From Hyaloperonospora brassicae (Eukaryota > Oomycota > Peronosporomycetes > Peronosporales > Peronosporaceae): 64,000 nt of DNA. The notes under the pieces are model-generated. The model saw only the letters and a program-made list of their open reading frames with translations, did no database searches and was not told the origin of the DNA. The position numbers were made by a program, and so were the translations under genes. Location: positions 1 to 64,000 of the forward strand of contig CANTFL010000059.1 in the NCBI GenBank assembly GCA_947650285.1. Reading direction: 5' to 3'. Of this stretch, positions 10,933 through 22,507 are shown piece after piece. The first letter of the stretch is position 1; each line of letters opens with the position of its first letter.

Positions 10933-12786
10933 CCGGCTTTCGGCACGAGTGCGGCTTGTGAGATGTCGGCTGATTAGTGTCTCTGCCCTGGCGTGGCACA
11001 ACACGAGTGAATGATCTTGACATGGCTTGAATACACGTACATTTGAGACGAGGTATTCACTTGACAGCACGTCCGTAAATTGCTCCACTCTGTTCGCTAC
11101 GGTGGAAAAAGCTTGCAGACCCTGGTCGCCCGCAAGGTGCTGCCCCTCCTCATGTCAACTCGTGGTTGAGCGTCGGTAGCAAATGCAGCGCACATGTATC
11201 GCGTAAGTCTCACGCCCCACCGCGTCCACCGCATCTTATCCAGACATTTGGGCACAAGTGCAAAACAAACGGCCACATTCAAGTGCCGCTGTGGCGATGG
11301 CTCCGATTTCGGCGTTGACCGCCGGTCGTTGGACACGACGGTGACCGTGTTCTGTCACGAGTAAACACATCAGCTGTGGCATGGCATCGTACCGGCAGTG
11401 CCGAGTGATCAGCGATGGGCGTTGACATCGCATTTGGAGCGCTGCTGTCTGCAAACAAAGCGAAAGCAATGCGGAGAACGGCCACGTCGTGTGTTAGCAC
11501 CTACCGGCCAAAGCGCAGCTCACGAGCACTGCACACGCGTGTAGTAACAGCAACGCCCGGAGTCGGAGTCGTTGCTGTCTCCCTCCTGAGACTCCGTAGC
11601 ACACTTTTGGACCCGTGGCTGACAGACACTCTATCTGCACGCAAAGCGAACCGATGCAACAAGCAGTACATGTTTTATGACGCTGCATCACACCGCCTCA
11701 AGTCGGAGGTCGACGTTCCTCCGCGCGATCCGTGTGCTTTTGTGCCCGTTTGACCCAAGCAGTCTAACTAAGCTGCTTGGGCTCAAACTTCACCTGCCAA
11801 CCCGACGCAAAAGTCCAGAGCTTCGGGACATCGTATGCTCGCACGAGTATACGTCCACTACGTGCATTCCCTGCATGCTGCTCGTCACTGCGGCTATTCG
11901 GCAATTCGAGTGGGATGCTGAGTTCTACCCTAGACATCTCTCCTCACCCCTTGTAGAGACCGGCGCAAGTCGTTTCTCGATCCGGCGTTTCTTACCTGCT
12001 CAGAAGTCTCCAGACAACTTGCGCACAACTATCTGCACATGAAATGGCATATGATCGATCGCTCGATCTCATCAGAATGCACTATGACGTATCAACACAG
12101 AACACTACGTGTCGATTGTGCTGTCAAAAGCTGCAGTACGCCGGGCATTTCCACAGTCGACATTGCTGATGTGGCGTGCCCGTGAGGACGAGCGTGGATG
12201 TCTAAAGCTTGACGTGCCAACTCTGAATCTCATACAGTGTACATTCGCCGCCATACACGACGGGGCCGAACGTTGTGCTAATACACGTACACGACGGAGA
12301 CGCACAGTTTCGTCCGAACGTATTCGTGTTTTGCTCTCGATCTTGCAGCATGTTATACTATAGGCAGATACGGCTTCGACACAAGGATCAGCACCATTGT
12401 ACCAAAGCGGACGATGTAATTTCTTGTGGCATTTGGAAGTGGCGGGCGCATCAGCAGCTGCCAGGAAACGAGAGGCATCGCTTAGAAACGACCGACGCAA
12501 GTAGAAACGAAGCGCAAAAGACGCGAAACCAGATCGAGCCGACTACCAACCGGTACTCAAACTACTTCCACCTGTACCAACGCACCTCTTTTGCTCCATG
12601 GCTACACGCCCCCCAAACCGTTACTTTACGCTGCACCCACCCACTTCACTCGCTCTCTCGTTTAAATACACCTCCCGATCAAAACAAAGAACCCCGCGAG
12701 CAGCCCACCTGCAAGTCTCGATAAGCCTCTCAATTTTCATCACCCCTCGCATCGCACGCACACCACTCCTGACCAGGCAGCGCTCC
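10933..12786. other. Intergenic, no supported gene
   Basis: Open frames in this 1.85-kb stretch overlap on both strands and none shows domain character. The last 190 bases are an in-frame upstream extension of the methyltransferase gene and probably form its leader. Confidence 0.5.
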
Positions 12787-14281
12787 ATGCTGCGCACCTT
12801 ACGCGCAGCCGCGTCAGGCGCTCGTCCAGCGCCCGCCACGGCCGCCCAAGTGCTCTTCGCCTCTTCGTCTTCGCCTGCTGCCAGCCGTCGCGCTCGCCGC
12901 GCCCGCCGACTCGCGGCCACGGCCGAACCCGTCGCTGCAACAGACCCTCGGACGCCCCACCTCGTCGCCGACATTGACCAAATCTCGCGGAACGGCTTAG
13001 CGCAGCGCGTGGAGATGCCGCTGGAGATGCTGCGCCGCGTGGCACAAACCGTGCGGAGCCGCACGCACTCGCAGCTCGAGACGCTGCGGCCGAAACACGT
13101 GGGCGACCGCCAGAACACGCGCCAAGTGCCGCGGAACATGAGCCACACGCCGCTGGGCTGGACGATGGACGCGAGTGCGCAGCGCCCGCCGTTCGCCTAT
13201 GGACCGAGCGAGACGTTGGCGTACCTGTCGTTCGAGATCGAAGCCGCCTACGCGTGTGCCCACGCGGTGTTCACAGAGCTGCAGAAGCGACGGCCAGCGT
13301 TTGCCCCAACGTCCGTGCTGGACTTTGGTGCGGGCCCGGGCACGGCCTCGTGGGTGGCCAAGAGCTTCTATGACCGGTCCCTGGACAAGTATTGCGTCGT
13401 GGAGCCCAGTCAGTCCATGGTGGATGCGGCCGAGGTCCTGCTGGAAGACTTTGCGGGTCTCAGTGTCCGTCGCAGCATTGCCGACTTGTCGCGCGAGATC
13501 AATGCAGGGACCAAGTACGACCTCGTGGTCGTGAGTCACGTCTTCTCTGACATTACCAATGACCACGAGCGGGTGGCGATAATGTCGGCGCTGTGGGAAC
13601 TGCTCGGCGACAATGGATGTCTTGTGGTCGTGGACCGTGGCAGTCCGTGGGGGTCACACCACGTGCGATCGGCCCGTCAGTTCGTGCTTGACTTTGTGGC
13701 CAACGAAGAGAAGCACGGGGACGAAGGCGTGTGCATTGTTGCACCGTGTCCGCACCATTTCGAGGTAATGTGCTCGCGTAGTTGGTGTCTGATTCGCGAG
13801 ATTGACATGTGCCATGTTTTGTGCGATGGCGACAGTGTCCAGCGGCAGGAAGTACGTGGTGTCACTTTGTCCAGCGCTCTCCTGTGGTAAGTCGGCCTCG
13901 AGAGGCCACTACCAAGCGGTGGCATGGTCAGAAGGGCTCCAAGTTCTCGTATGTGATCATGCAAAAGACCAGTGGAAGTGGCATGGAAGCTGCAGCGGCT
14001 GAACGGATGCCGATTGCGCGCATGCTCCGAAGTCCTCTGCTCGCCACCCGTCACGTGCATCTCGACTTGTGCACGCCAGAGGTAAAGTAAATGGTCCATT
14101 GCGTACGCTTTGCAATGCGCTTCCGACTGACTCGCTTGTTTGTGCACGTGTGAAGGGAAAACTCGAGCGTCGCAGTGTCACCAAAGGCAAAGCCATTCGC
14201 GAGGTGTATCGTGCATCGCGGAAGGCGCACTGGGGAGCGGTGTGGCCAGCCGACAAGACCAGTTACCTGAAGGACAAGTAA
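12787..14281 (+). CDS. Mitochondrial small-ribosomal-subunit methyltransferase-like protein (Rsm22 family), three exons
   Basis: Exons are 12787-13764, 13836-14081 and 14156-14281, giving about 449 residues. The ATG at 12787 (MLRTLRAAASGARP) begins an Arg/Ala-rich, acid-poor stretch fitting a mitochondrial targeting peptide; an in-frame ATG at 12598 also exists. The core has the SAM-binding glycine motif DFGAGPGTASW and the acidic strand end CVVEPSQ. CPHH closes exon 1, and CPAAGSTWCHFVQR opens exon 2; together these are the Cys-rich signature of Rsm22 proteins, which may hold an iron-sulfur cluster. Family members act in assembly of the mitochondrial small ribosomal subunit. The Trp-rich end (HWGAVWP) is also typical. 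Introns are 71 and 74 bases. Confidence 0.88.
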
Positions 14282-17200
14282 CTGGTTGCGGCTGACAAAC
14301 TGGCGAGGAGGCAACATGATAGATCCAGAGGTTACACGAGTTTGTAAAAGTGAATGGTATCGCCAGACACTTCATGACGTGAAGAGGATCTCGTGCCGAA
14401 AGGTGCTCCAGGCATTAGCTTTCGATCTCGTGCGACCACATCTGGCACAGTGCAAAGTGTTCTGGTTCCGAACCAGTGCAGCAGAGCTCTCCGATCAGCA
14501 TATGGAGCTGTTGGCTTGCTCTAGTTTGGGCAATCGGGTCGTCGACAACCAGCAGAAAGACAGCGAGACGAGAACGAGGTATTCCGTCTTTGATGGCAGC
14601 AACTTGGCGGTGAGGGACCAACGACGTGCCTGGCCCGTTTCAGCAGTGGAACAGCACGCGGAGATCGTCGTACGAGCGTCTCGAAGCTTCACACTGAAGG
14701 CAACAGGGAGCATTGCTTGGTCACGACAGTTCCCACTTGCTGGTAGGTCCTGCTCAGTGAGTTCCATAGGCAAACGCGATCAATGATCACGTGCCGACGG
14801 GTGCAATGCGCACGTGTGGGACACTCATGTAAGGTTACAGACGTACACTGAGACAGCATCGACAAATGGAGTGCAACGTCCATGACGCATCCACGCAGCC
14901 GCATGTCAACAATCCACCAGCAGCAAACCCTCGTCAGATTTTGTTGACGTCCTGCCCACAGTACAGTGTCGCACGCACTCGGGCACCACACTGCATCCTG
15001 ACATGTCGTGGCAGCCTGTTCTCCCGCCTTTCCCGCCCGCGTGCACTGGGCGAGCGAGCGAGACGAGCTGGTCTGAACAGCTACGCAACGGAACCAGATG
15101 CGCCGCTGAGCTGATCACGACAACGGGTCTTCCCCGCGTCGAGGGAGACGCGAGGAAGAGAGAGAGATCGTTGAACGTGCCGTGTTGCAGCACGAACGTG
15201 TTGGCGGAGCCTCACAATCTTCCGCGCGAGGCCGCACAATCGGTCGTCTCGACTGCCGACTGCCGCAGAAAGTCAGCCGCCGCCGCCGCGCGCAGCAGAT
15301 ACACCTACAGACACACAGACAGACCGATAGCTACGCACGTGCGCGCCACGTCGAGACGACAACGTGGCCGGCGTCTTGACCTCCTGGAACGGACCTCTGG
15401 TCAGCAGTGCACTTTGCTTTGGCGCGTGATACTGCAGTAGAGCTACGGGACCCCATCTACCGCCAACCGGTGCACGTTGGCTGCTCGTAGATAAGACCAC
15501 TTGCGTCCACTATGCAGACCGCTCGTGGCGAGTCCCGTCAGAGTCGGTGGGGACTGAACGCGCCACTGCGTTCCCGCGATCGATCGAAGTGTAGCGCTCA
15601 TGTCGTGCGACCCGCAGCCCGAAGAACTGAGCAAGTTATTGAATGGACTCGTCGTCCCGACTCCGAACATTAGGCGTAGTTTACGTCTCGAGTATCTTAC
15701 GACTTCAACTTGCTGCGCTAGGGTACCTCCCGATAGGTTTCAGCGACAGAAGGTGTGTAGGTGTGCGCTTGTTGTTTTCAGTGTTTCTTTCCGCGACGAA
15801 TCAATCAATCAAACAATCAAACGTCGGGCGCTCCAACCGAAAAGCGCTGTCGCCCACTCACTTCAATCGATTGAAACAAAGATCAGATACGGCTATGCTA
15901 TGTTCGATTCGGTTGATTGCCTGCGTCAACGATTCGCTTCAGTCAGTACAGCTCGGACGACCGTAATGACTCGCCCAAACGATCGAAAGATACGCCGAGT
16001 CCATCGGTCGGTGTGCAGCCGACAGGGCTTCCCTCGCTATCTGCGTGTACCGTCTAGTGCCGACACTCCCGTCCTGGCAGATCGCCAGCGTAGATCGGTG
16101 CAGGAGCGTCTCTCCCAGCAACACACTCGGCGTCGCATCGCTTGCACCCGTCCAGGCCGAGCCATCGCGCGCTCAGAAATGAGGCGGCCACGCGCAGCGT
16201 GACAAACGGTGGCCCAGGACGGCCTCGTGGGACGACGGACCATGGAGACTCGCAATACTTTCGCGGTGGGCAACGACACGTTGCCGTCCGTCATCGATCC
16301 TTGTGCCAGACAAGAGCGCGGCCACTCGGGGCGACATACGACATGTGCTTGTGCACGGCACCACCGGTAGCAGCAGGGCAGCCGGGCACGTACTGTACAA
16401 CAAAGAGGTCCGCCCCGTAACGCTTTCTACGCACCCAAAGCCCGTCTCTTGCGTCATGAAGACAGTCTCACTTGACATGGCCGACACTCGTGCCACGTTC
16501 CATGGTTTCGCAGCAGACGTTGCCGCACCCGCCGCCGCCGTCGTCCATAGCTCGCATCGTGGCCACGCCCGACGATGCGCCCGGTGTACCAGCAACTCGG
16601 ACCAGCGGATCTTCTCCGCTGATCCGCCACGAGCTCGCGCGCTTCCTCGAGCACAACGTCGCGCTTGCGGATCCCGGAAACCACCTGCCGCGCAGAGACC
16701 CGACGCGATCGTGCGATACGCCTGGCGCCGGGATTCTGCAGTCATCTCGTCGTACGTAGCCGCCCGATCAAGCCGGCGAGCGACCTTGTGCACTTGTCGT
16801 GCGTAACTTCAAAGTGTCTCTGCTCGCCGAGCCAGCGACACTGAGGCTGCGCCACCCTCAGATGGCACGAAGCTCAACGACACGCCGACCAGTGTCAAGC
16901 CAAGCTGGTCACCTTGGCTCGCTGCAGGTCGGCTGTCGTTGCACGCCCACGTCGGTACACACAGCACGCATCCTGCAGTCACAGCGCAGTCAGCAGCACC
17001 ACCGAGTGGCTTCTGTAGCTGTCCACTCGGTTGATGCCCCACCGCCGTGCTGGCGGGTTTCGCCCTTCTATTCGCCACGTATGTCGCGACGGGATCAGCG
17101 CGTGCACTCCCTGAAGTGTAGGGCCACGCGCTGGTCGCAGCCGCGTCCAAGTGGCCACGGGCGACGACAGAAGATGCAGTCCCACCAGGTGTTTGATTTG

Positions 17201-18159
17201 CATCGTGGCGCGCCGGACGAAACGGGCTATCCGCCGCCGGCTTGAAGCTCCGTGACAAATTTCGAGCCATACACGACCGCGAGAGCCCGAGCGTGCCGCA
17301 GCAATGCGGTTGCGATGCCACAAGCTGTGCCCATCGGCGAGGAGCAGATCCGGTTTGGTCGCACCGGTTCAAGAGGGCGACAGCGATACATCATAACCTG
17401 TTATCCTGAATGCGGCCAGTGTCTCACGAACGCGTCGCCTGGTTGTGTTGGCCCATGAACTCGCGAGAATCGATCGCGCGAGCTCCGTTGAGAGGCTGCC
17501 CGCCCCTATGTGCCCTATGCGCGTGAGAACGCGCGATTGGTTCATCTTGCGCCTACTCTCTTGTCACGCATCACCAGACCAGAGAACGCTCAGTGGATGG
17601 GCACGCGACACGCAAAGGGGGCTGTCTGCCCCTTCTGCCACCACATAGACAGTGCGCTGGTTGCTGCCCGCGTGGATACAGCCAGCCGTGACCAACATGA
17701 CCGAATGTCGGCATAGCTTGTCGACTAGGAGCGTGCTCGGGAAGCAGCGCATTGCATCGACACCCCACGCATCGATGCGCACGTATAAGCTGTGCCACAC
17801 CATCGCTTGCGGCCGCGCGTCGTCGCGGCGGTGGCAAAGAAGCGACCGACCGCAACTGCCATCTCAATTGACACGCGTCTCAAGAGAACAGCCAGCGCTC
17901 GAAAGCAGGGTGTGGTTGCTGTTCCCTAGCCCTTGCTCGCGGCTGCTCTTTTTTTGGTCGATTCGTACATAGCTGCTGCGTCTTGTCCGCAGGAGCGAGG
18001 GGGAGGCCGCGCTTGCCCAGTGAGCGAGTGGTCGCCCTGCGCTTACCATCATTGTGTTTCTTACCGGGCCGTTGGTACTCGTCACCGCCTACTGCTCCGT
18101 CTTCGTCAATCGGCTCTGTCTCCTCCTCCCGCCCGACTCGCTCCATCGACCGGTCGCTC

Positions 18160-18161
<2 letters not shown>
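14282..18161. other. Long GC-rich intergenic stretch, no supported gene
   Basis: Several long open frames occur on both strands (for example 15600-16202 plus, 16173-16793 minus, 16809-17372 minus), but they overlap, are rich in Arg, Ser and Cys as expected of random GC-rich DNA, and show no motif. One possible exception is the first 25 codons from the ATG at 15600 (MSCDPQPEELSKLL), which look protein-like, but I find no clear continuation by splicing. Confidence 0.4.
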
Positions 18162-18203
<42 letters not shown>

Positions 18204-18204
18204 C
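18162..18204. repeat. (CA)n microsatellite
   Basis: A dinucleotide run of about 20 CA units, interrupted near its end, lies 115 bases upstream of the ATG of the zinc-finger array gene, within the probable promoter or 5' leader. Length variation there could affect expression. Confidence 0.95.
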
Positions 18205-18319
18205 ACCCACCTGTTCGGTCTCACGCCCACGCACCCACCCACCCGCTTCAAGTCTCTTTTGCTCTCTCTCTCTCTCGTCCCGTGCTGCCCCCCCACGCGC
18301 CACCAGTTGGCCGACTTTG

Positions 18320-20074
18320 ATGACCTTTGCGTCGTCCACGTCCGCCGCCACGTCCCACATCACTACGGCCCACGCAGCCGCCATGCACCTGCACGACACG
18401 GGCGCAGCGCTCGACGCGGCGTCGTCGTCGTCGGCCGCGTCGTCGCACGGCTACAACTACGACCCCGCGACGTACCACCAGTACGCCCCCGAGCGCGCGC
18501 TGCACGACCCGAGCGGCCACAAGGCCATGAGCGGCCACGGCGCGTCGGCCGCCGCGTCGGCCTCGAAAGCCGCCACGAGTTCAGCGGCCCCGAACGAGCG
18601 GTCCGAGCCCCACAAGCTGCGGCCCAAGCTCGAAGCCACGACGTCCGCGTCGCCCACGAGCGTCGCCAAAGTCCAGAGCTCTCTCTCGTCGGCGGCGGCG
18701 GCTTCGCGCGCGCTGTCTGCTGCCTCTGCTGTCCGCAACGAGGCGCTCAAGTCGAACCGGCTCTGCACCATGCCGGGCTGCACGAAGCGCGTCCGGTCCA
18801 AAGGCCTCTGCAAAGCGCACGGCGGCGGCCGGCGCTGTATGGTGGACGGCTGCGAGCGCAGCAGCCAGGGCCAGGGGCTCTGCATCCGCCACGGCGGCGG
18901 TAAGCGCTGCACGCAGTCGGGCTGCACGAAAGCGTCGCAGTCGAACGGCCTCTGCAAAGCGCACGGCGGCGGCCTGCGGTGCCAAAGCGCCGGCTGTACC
19001 AAGAGCAGCCAGGGCGGCGGCTTTTGTCGCGCCCACGGCGGCGGCCAGCGCTGCGAGAAAGAAGGCTGCAACAAGGGCGCGCAGCGCGGCGGCTTTTGCG
19101 CCGGCCACGGCGGCAGCCGCTTCTGCCAGCACCCGGACTGCACCAAGAACGACCGCGGCGGCGGCTTTTGCGCCGAACACGGGGGCGGCAAGCGCTGCGA
19201 CCACGCGGGCTGCAACAAGCCGGCGCGCAAGAAGGGCAAGTGCTCGTACCATGCGAACGCGACCAAGGGGAAGCTGTCGAAGGACCAGTTGGCGACCGCT
19301 GGCGTCGGCAGCAGTGCGTCGCTGCCGCAGCACATGATGGACATGCGGCAGATCACGACGCCGACGTTCGCGATGGGGGTCAAGGACCTGCGCGACACGC
19401 ACGTGACGGCCAGTCAAGTGGACGCCCAGCGCGCGGCGTACGTGCAGCAGCAGCGGCTGGAGATGGACATGCGGTACAAGAGCTACGAAGGCGCGAACGC
19501 TGGTCAGTACCTGCAGATCCACGCCGACCAGCGGTCGTACGAGCCCATCAGTCTCCAGGCAGGCGGCGCGGCGCGTCATTACATGGCGGCCGACACCAGC
19601 GCGCTGCCTCCCGTGTCTTCTGGCAGCATGTACAAGCCTTCGAGCGTGATGGACCGGCAGACGTATGCGCCCCGGGGCACACAGGAGCAGATGAAGAACC
19701 CGTACTCGCAGCACTGGGCGACGAAACCCGAGCTGCCGCAACACCACCCGGACGCCCGGGTGGACTACTTTGATGTCAAGGAGCAACAGCAGCAACAGCC
19801 CCCGCAGCAAGGGGGCCACCACCACCCGTACTCGACGCAGTCATCACAGTACCACCACCACCTCAGTGCCGCCGACTCGGCCGCTGCCGCCGCAGCGTAT
19901 GGACAGCAGCAGCAGTCGTCGCGTGCGTTCTACAGCCAGCAGCAGCCGTCCGCAGGCGCCCCCAACGACCAGTCGGCACCACCGCCGCAGAACATGATGT
20001 ACTACTCGGCAAACGGATACCCGCAGCACCAGATGCACAGCATGCAGACGCAGCAGCAGATGCAGATGTTATAA
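18320..20074 (+). CDS. WRKY19-like zinc-finger array protein
   Basis: A single exon of 584 codons. The ATG at 18320 (MTFASSTSAATS) is chosen because the frame upstream contains the CA repeat and low-complexity peptide. Residues of about 148-312 hold seven to eight tandem units of about 24 residues of the form C-x4-C-(x)-G-x-C-x2-H-GGG (for example CTKASQSNGLCKAHGGG). This pattern is the zinc-finger-like repeat called WRKY19-like, abundant in oomycetes and found in plant WRKY19. The N-terminal third is Ala/Ser-rich; the C-terminal quarter is rich in Gln and His (runs QQQQQQ, HHH). The repeats probably bind zinc; DNA or protein binding is inferred, not shown. No WRKY DNA-binding motif is present. 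Confidence 0.85.
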   Translation: MTFASSTSAATSHITTAHAAAMHLHDTGAALDAASSSSAASSHGYNYDPATYHQYAPERALHDPSGHKAMSGHGASAAASASKAATSSAAPNERSEPHKLRPKLEATTSASPTSVAKVQSSLSSAAAASRALSAASAVRNEALKSNRLCTMPGCTKRVRSKGLCKAHGGGRRCMVDGCERSSQGQGLCIRHGGGKRCTQSGCTKASQSNGLCKAHGGGLRCQSAGCTKSSQGGGFCRAHGGGQRCEKEGCNKGAQRGGFCAGHGGSRFCQHPDCTKNDRGGGFCAEHGGGKRCDHAGCNKPARKKGKCSYHANATKGKLSKDQLATAGVGSSASLPQHMMDMRQITTPTFAMGVKDLRDTHVTASQVDAQRAAYVQQQRLEMDMRYKSYEGANAGQYLQIHADQRSYEPISLQAGGAARHYMAADTSALPPVSSGSMYKPSSVMDRQTYAPRGTQEQMKNPYSQHWATKPELPQHHPDARVDYFDVKEQQQQQPPQQGGHHHPYSTQSSQYHHHLSAADSAAAAAAYGQQQQSSRAFYSQQQPSAGAPNDQSAPPPQNMMYYSANGYPQHQMHSMQTQQQMQML

Positions 20075-21044
20075 GCCCAGCAGTGCAAGCGCCGTGCAGT
20101 CGCTGGACGGGTATGCTACGCTCCTTGCACGTCACGATGCAGAGTGATGATGGGCGTGCAAGCGCAAGGGACTCGTCGCCGAGCGAGCTGCGTGCGCTGA
20201 GCTGTTATAGAGATAGAAACCACCTGCAACGCATTGGGTATTGGCTCCTCGTGCTTGCGGGCGGGGGAGGCGGCAGTGCAGCAGCAGGTGACGCTGCTGC
20301 TGCCGTCTTCGGATTGGAACCGCCGCGTTCTTGAATCGACCGGTTTTGGTCAAGCGCGCGGACGGATTGTCGCGAGCCAGAGCACTATCCTCTTCACCAA
20401 CAGGTAATACCGTTTGGTTGAACACGCTCTTGTGCGCCAGTGCTTTTGTTTGTCCGCTTTCGTCATTTCGCCGGCTCCCGTTGACGCGTCTCAGTCAGTG
20501 GACAGAAATCTGCCCCGCGCCCCCTTCTCTTGCGTTTGTACCAACTCTGACGCCTGTCAAAGGGCTTCAACGGAACAGCCGCCTGCACTTGTGACACAGA
20601 CAAGGAGGACACTACTGTGCATGGGTTCCTCTATTTGGTTGTCATGTATGCTCTGCTGCTAGTCAGAGGGCCAATACCCCCCCACAAGCCCGTTGGACCA
20701 GACCTTATGTCACTACCGTCTGAGAGAGCGCGTGCACCGGTAGTAGGAGGGGAATCCCACAGACGCAAAAACGTACCGAGCGGCACGAATTCGTTGACCT
20801 CTGTGCTTCTGTGCACTTACGAGTAGGTACTTGTAGAACTGCTTTGGCGTGCTGGAGACATTGAGTTCTGATACCCGACGAGTGTTTTGCTGCTTGTCCG
20901 ACCAACGATAAGCGGTACGAAAGAGTGTACTGGACGCAGACAGAGTGTCAGTCTCCAAACGCCTGACGATGTGAGCGCTGCTGTTCGTGACGTTCACGAC
21001 TTGACCAGTGGGGGATGTCCATGCATTCATTTTCGTGCAAACCT
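20075..21044. other. Intergenic between convergent genes, no supported gene
   Basis: This 970-bp stretch separates the zinc-finger gene from the minus-strand inositol kinase gene, so both 3' ends lie in it. I see no motif-bearing frame. Confidence 0.55.
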
Positions 21045-22058
21045 CTACGCCTGCGACTCACGCAGCAGCGTCTGGAAGCACTGGATCAATGTGGCGATAC
21101 CTGTTCGCAAGCCGTCGTCCAGCTGGGGAGACGCTGGGTGGGATACGTGGGCAAAGTCGATGAGGCGGATGTCGGCCGCGTACGCTTCGGAGACGGGTTT
21201 GCCTTCGTGTGGTGACTCTTCGCCGTCGTACAGGAAGAGGAAGGAGCTGGCGATGAACATCGTCGTTTGCTGCTCGTCGAACCACGTCTTTAGCTGGTCG
21301 AGACTTTGCAGAAACTGCAAACATCAGCAACAAGAAAACAGGATGCGAAATCGTCAGCTCTACGGTCATCCGAGCAAGCGCAGCAGCCACACGCAGAGCT
21401 TACCGCTTCGAGCAGCTTCACTGTTTTCGCCTTGTTTTCCAGTGGGAAAAAGCGGCCAAGAGCTCGAGGAAGCTCGTCCATGGATGTGATACTCCGCCCA
21501 AAGTACTTGTCGAGCTCAACATACCTTTTCTCTTTCGGGTCCAGCCGTTTGATGCCCTGGATACGAAATCCAGCGATCTCTTGCAATGAGGACTTGGACT
21601 TCTCGTACGAGGATTTCTCAAGCGACGCGCCGTCTTCGTACGACCGCGTACCCATCTTGATGTCCATGATACAGGGCCACTGCCGGCCCCACGTCAAGTC
21701 CTCCAGCACCAGATATTCTGCACAAATGGTACACAATTAGAACGGCCTCCTGCACACAAACGCGCTGGATCGATGCAGAATTCCCACCGCCATCGTGCGC
21801 GCTGGTAGACGCCATCTCGTCCTTGTTGTCCCCAGCTTCAGCGATCACAGTTGAGCCGTAATACATTGGCAAGAACCTCCTGAGAGCTGCAAATTCCGGC
21901 GACTCGGTCTCCAATGTGAACACGCGCTCGTAGAAGTTGCGTTCTCGTTCACCGCGCCGGTTACTCTGATACGGCTTCAAGATGTGGCCATTCTGAGCTT
22001 TTAGACTCGTCTTGGCCGTCGTGTGGCCGCCCACTTGGTGCACGAAGTTTCCAGCCAT
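21045..22058 (-). CDS. Inositol polyphosphate kinase (IPK family), three exons
   Basis: In transcript order the exons are 22058-21788, 21717-21404 and 21314-21045, giving 284 residues; introns are 70 and 89 bases. The start MAGNFVHQVGGH leads to the conserved LKPYQ and RERNFYE region. The exon junction restores YLVLEDLT, followed by the family signature PCIMDIKMGTRSY, the P-x3-D-x-K-x-G motif that binds inositol phosphate. The end carries RLIDFAHV, the metal-binding region. The length suits plant and yeast IPMK/IPK2 rather than larger IP6 kinases, so it probably phosphorylates IP3/IP4 on the way to IP5/IP6, though an IP6K role cannot be excluded. A TG/CA repeat lies just before the ATG. Confidence 0.9.
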
Positions 22059-22071
22059 GAGACTCGATCGA

Positions 22072-22094
22072 GTGTGTGTGTGTGTGTGTGTGTG
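22072..22094. repeat. (TG)n microsatellite at the 5' end of the inositol kinase gene
   Basis: A run of about eleven TG units starts 14 bases upstream of the minus-strand ATG at 22058, so it would be read as CA repeats in the 5' leader of that gene. Confidence 0.95.
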
Positions 22095-22507
22095 AGTTAC
22101 GCCTTGTTGCGACTCAAATGTCATATCCACAATCATAATCATCGCAGTTTGACGAGCTACGCGTGACTCGAAACGCAATTTCGCGACATAAGCTCAATAT
22201 TGTCGTACAAAAGTGAGACTCTACTGCATCTTTAGCGCTTGCGGTCGTACAATGTATCAACTTGACGCAAGACTACCTCCATACAATGTGTGCGTCTGTC
22301 TGCCTGCAGTCACAGTCATCCAATGCTGTATGTATTTTCCCCTTCCTAGTCTTAAGGCGGCCTGACAGCGTCCCCCTGTGCCATCCACACACACCCAACA
22401 AACCATCAGCACTCGTACCATGAACCCACACCAACGTGCGTCTCACGCAACGCCCAATGTCGCTAACTGATGTATGTAGCTTACTTGTGATCGGTCCTCC
22501 TGGCTCG
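22095..22507. other. Intergenic between two minus-strand genes
   Basis: This holds the 3' end of the complex III subunit gene and the promoter of the inositol kinase gene. No further feature is evident. Confidence 0.5.

Noticed and set aside
14282..18161. Several frames of 100-206 codons on both strands between the methyltransferase and zinc-finger genes
   Set aside because: They overlap one another, are Arg/Ser/Cys-rich as random GC-rich sequence gives, and have no motif or splice-supported continuation.
18457..19825. Long minus-strand frames (313 and 414 codons) opposite the zinc-finger array
   Set aside because: They mirror the regular GGC/TGC codons of the plus-strand repeats; the plus strand has the recognisable Cys/His array.
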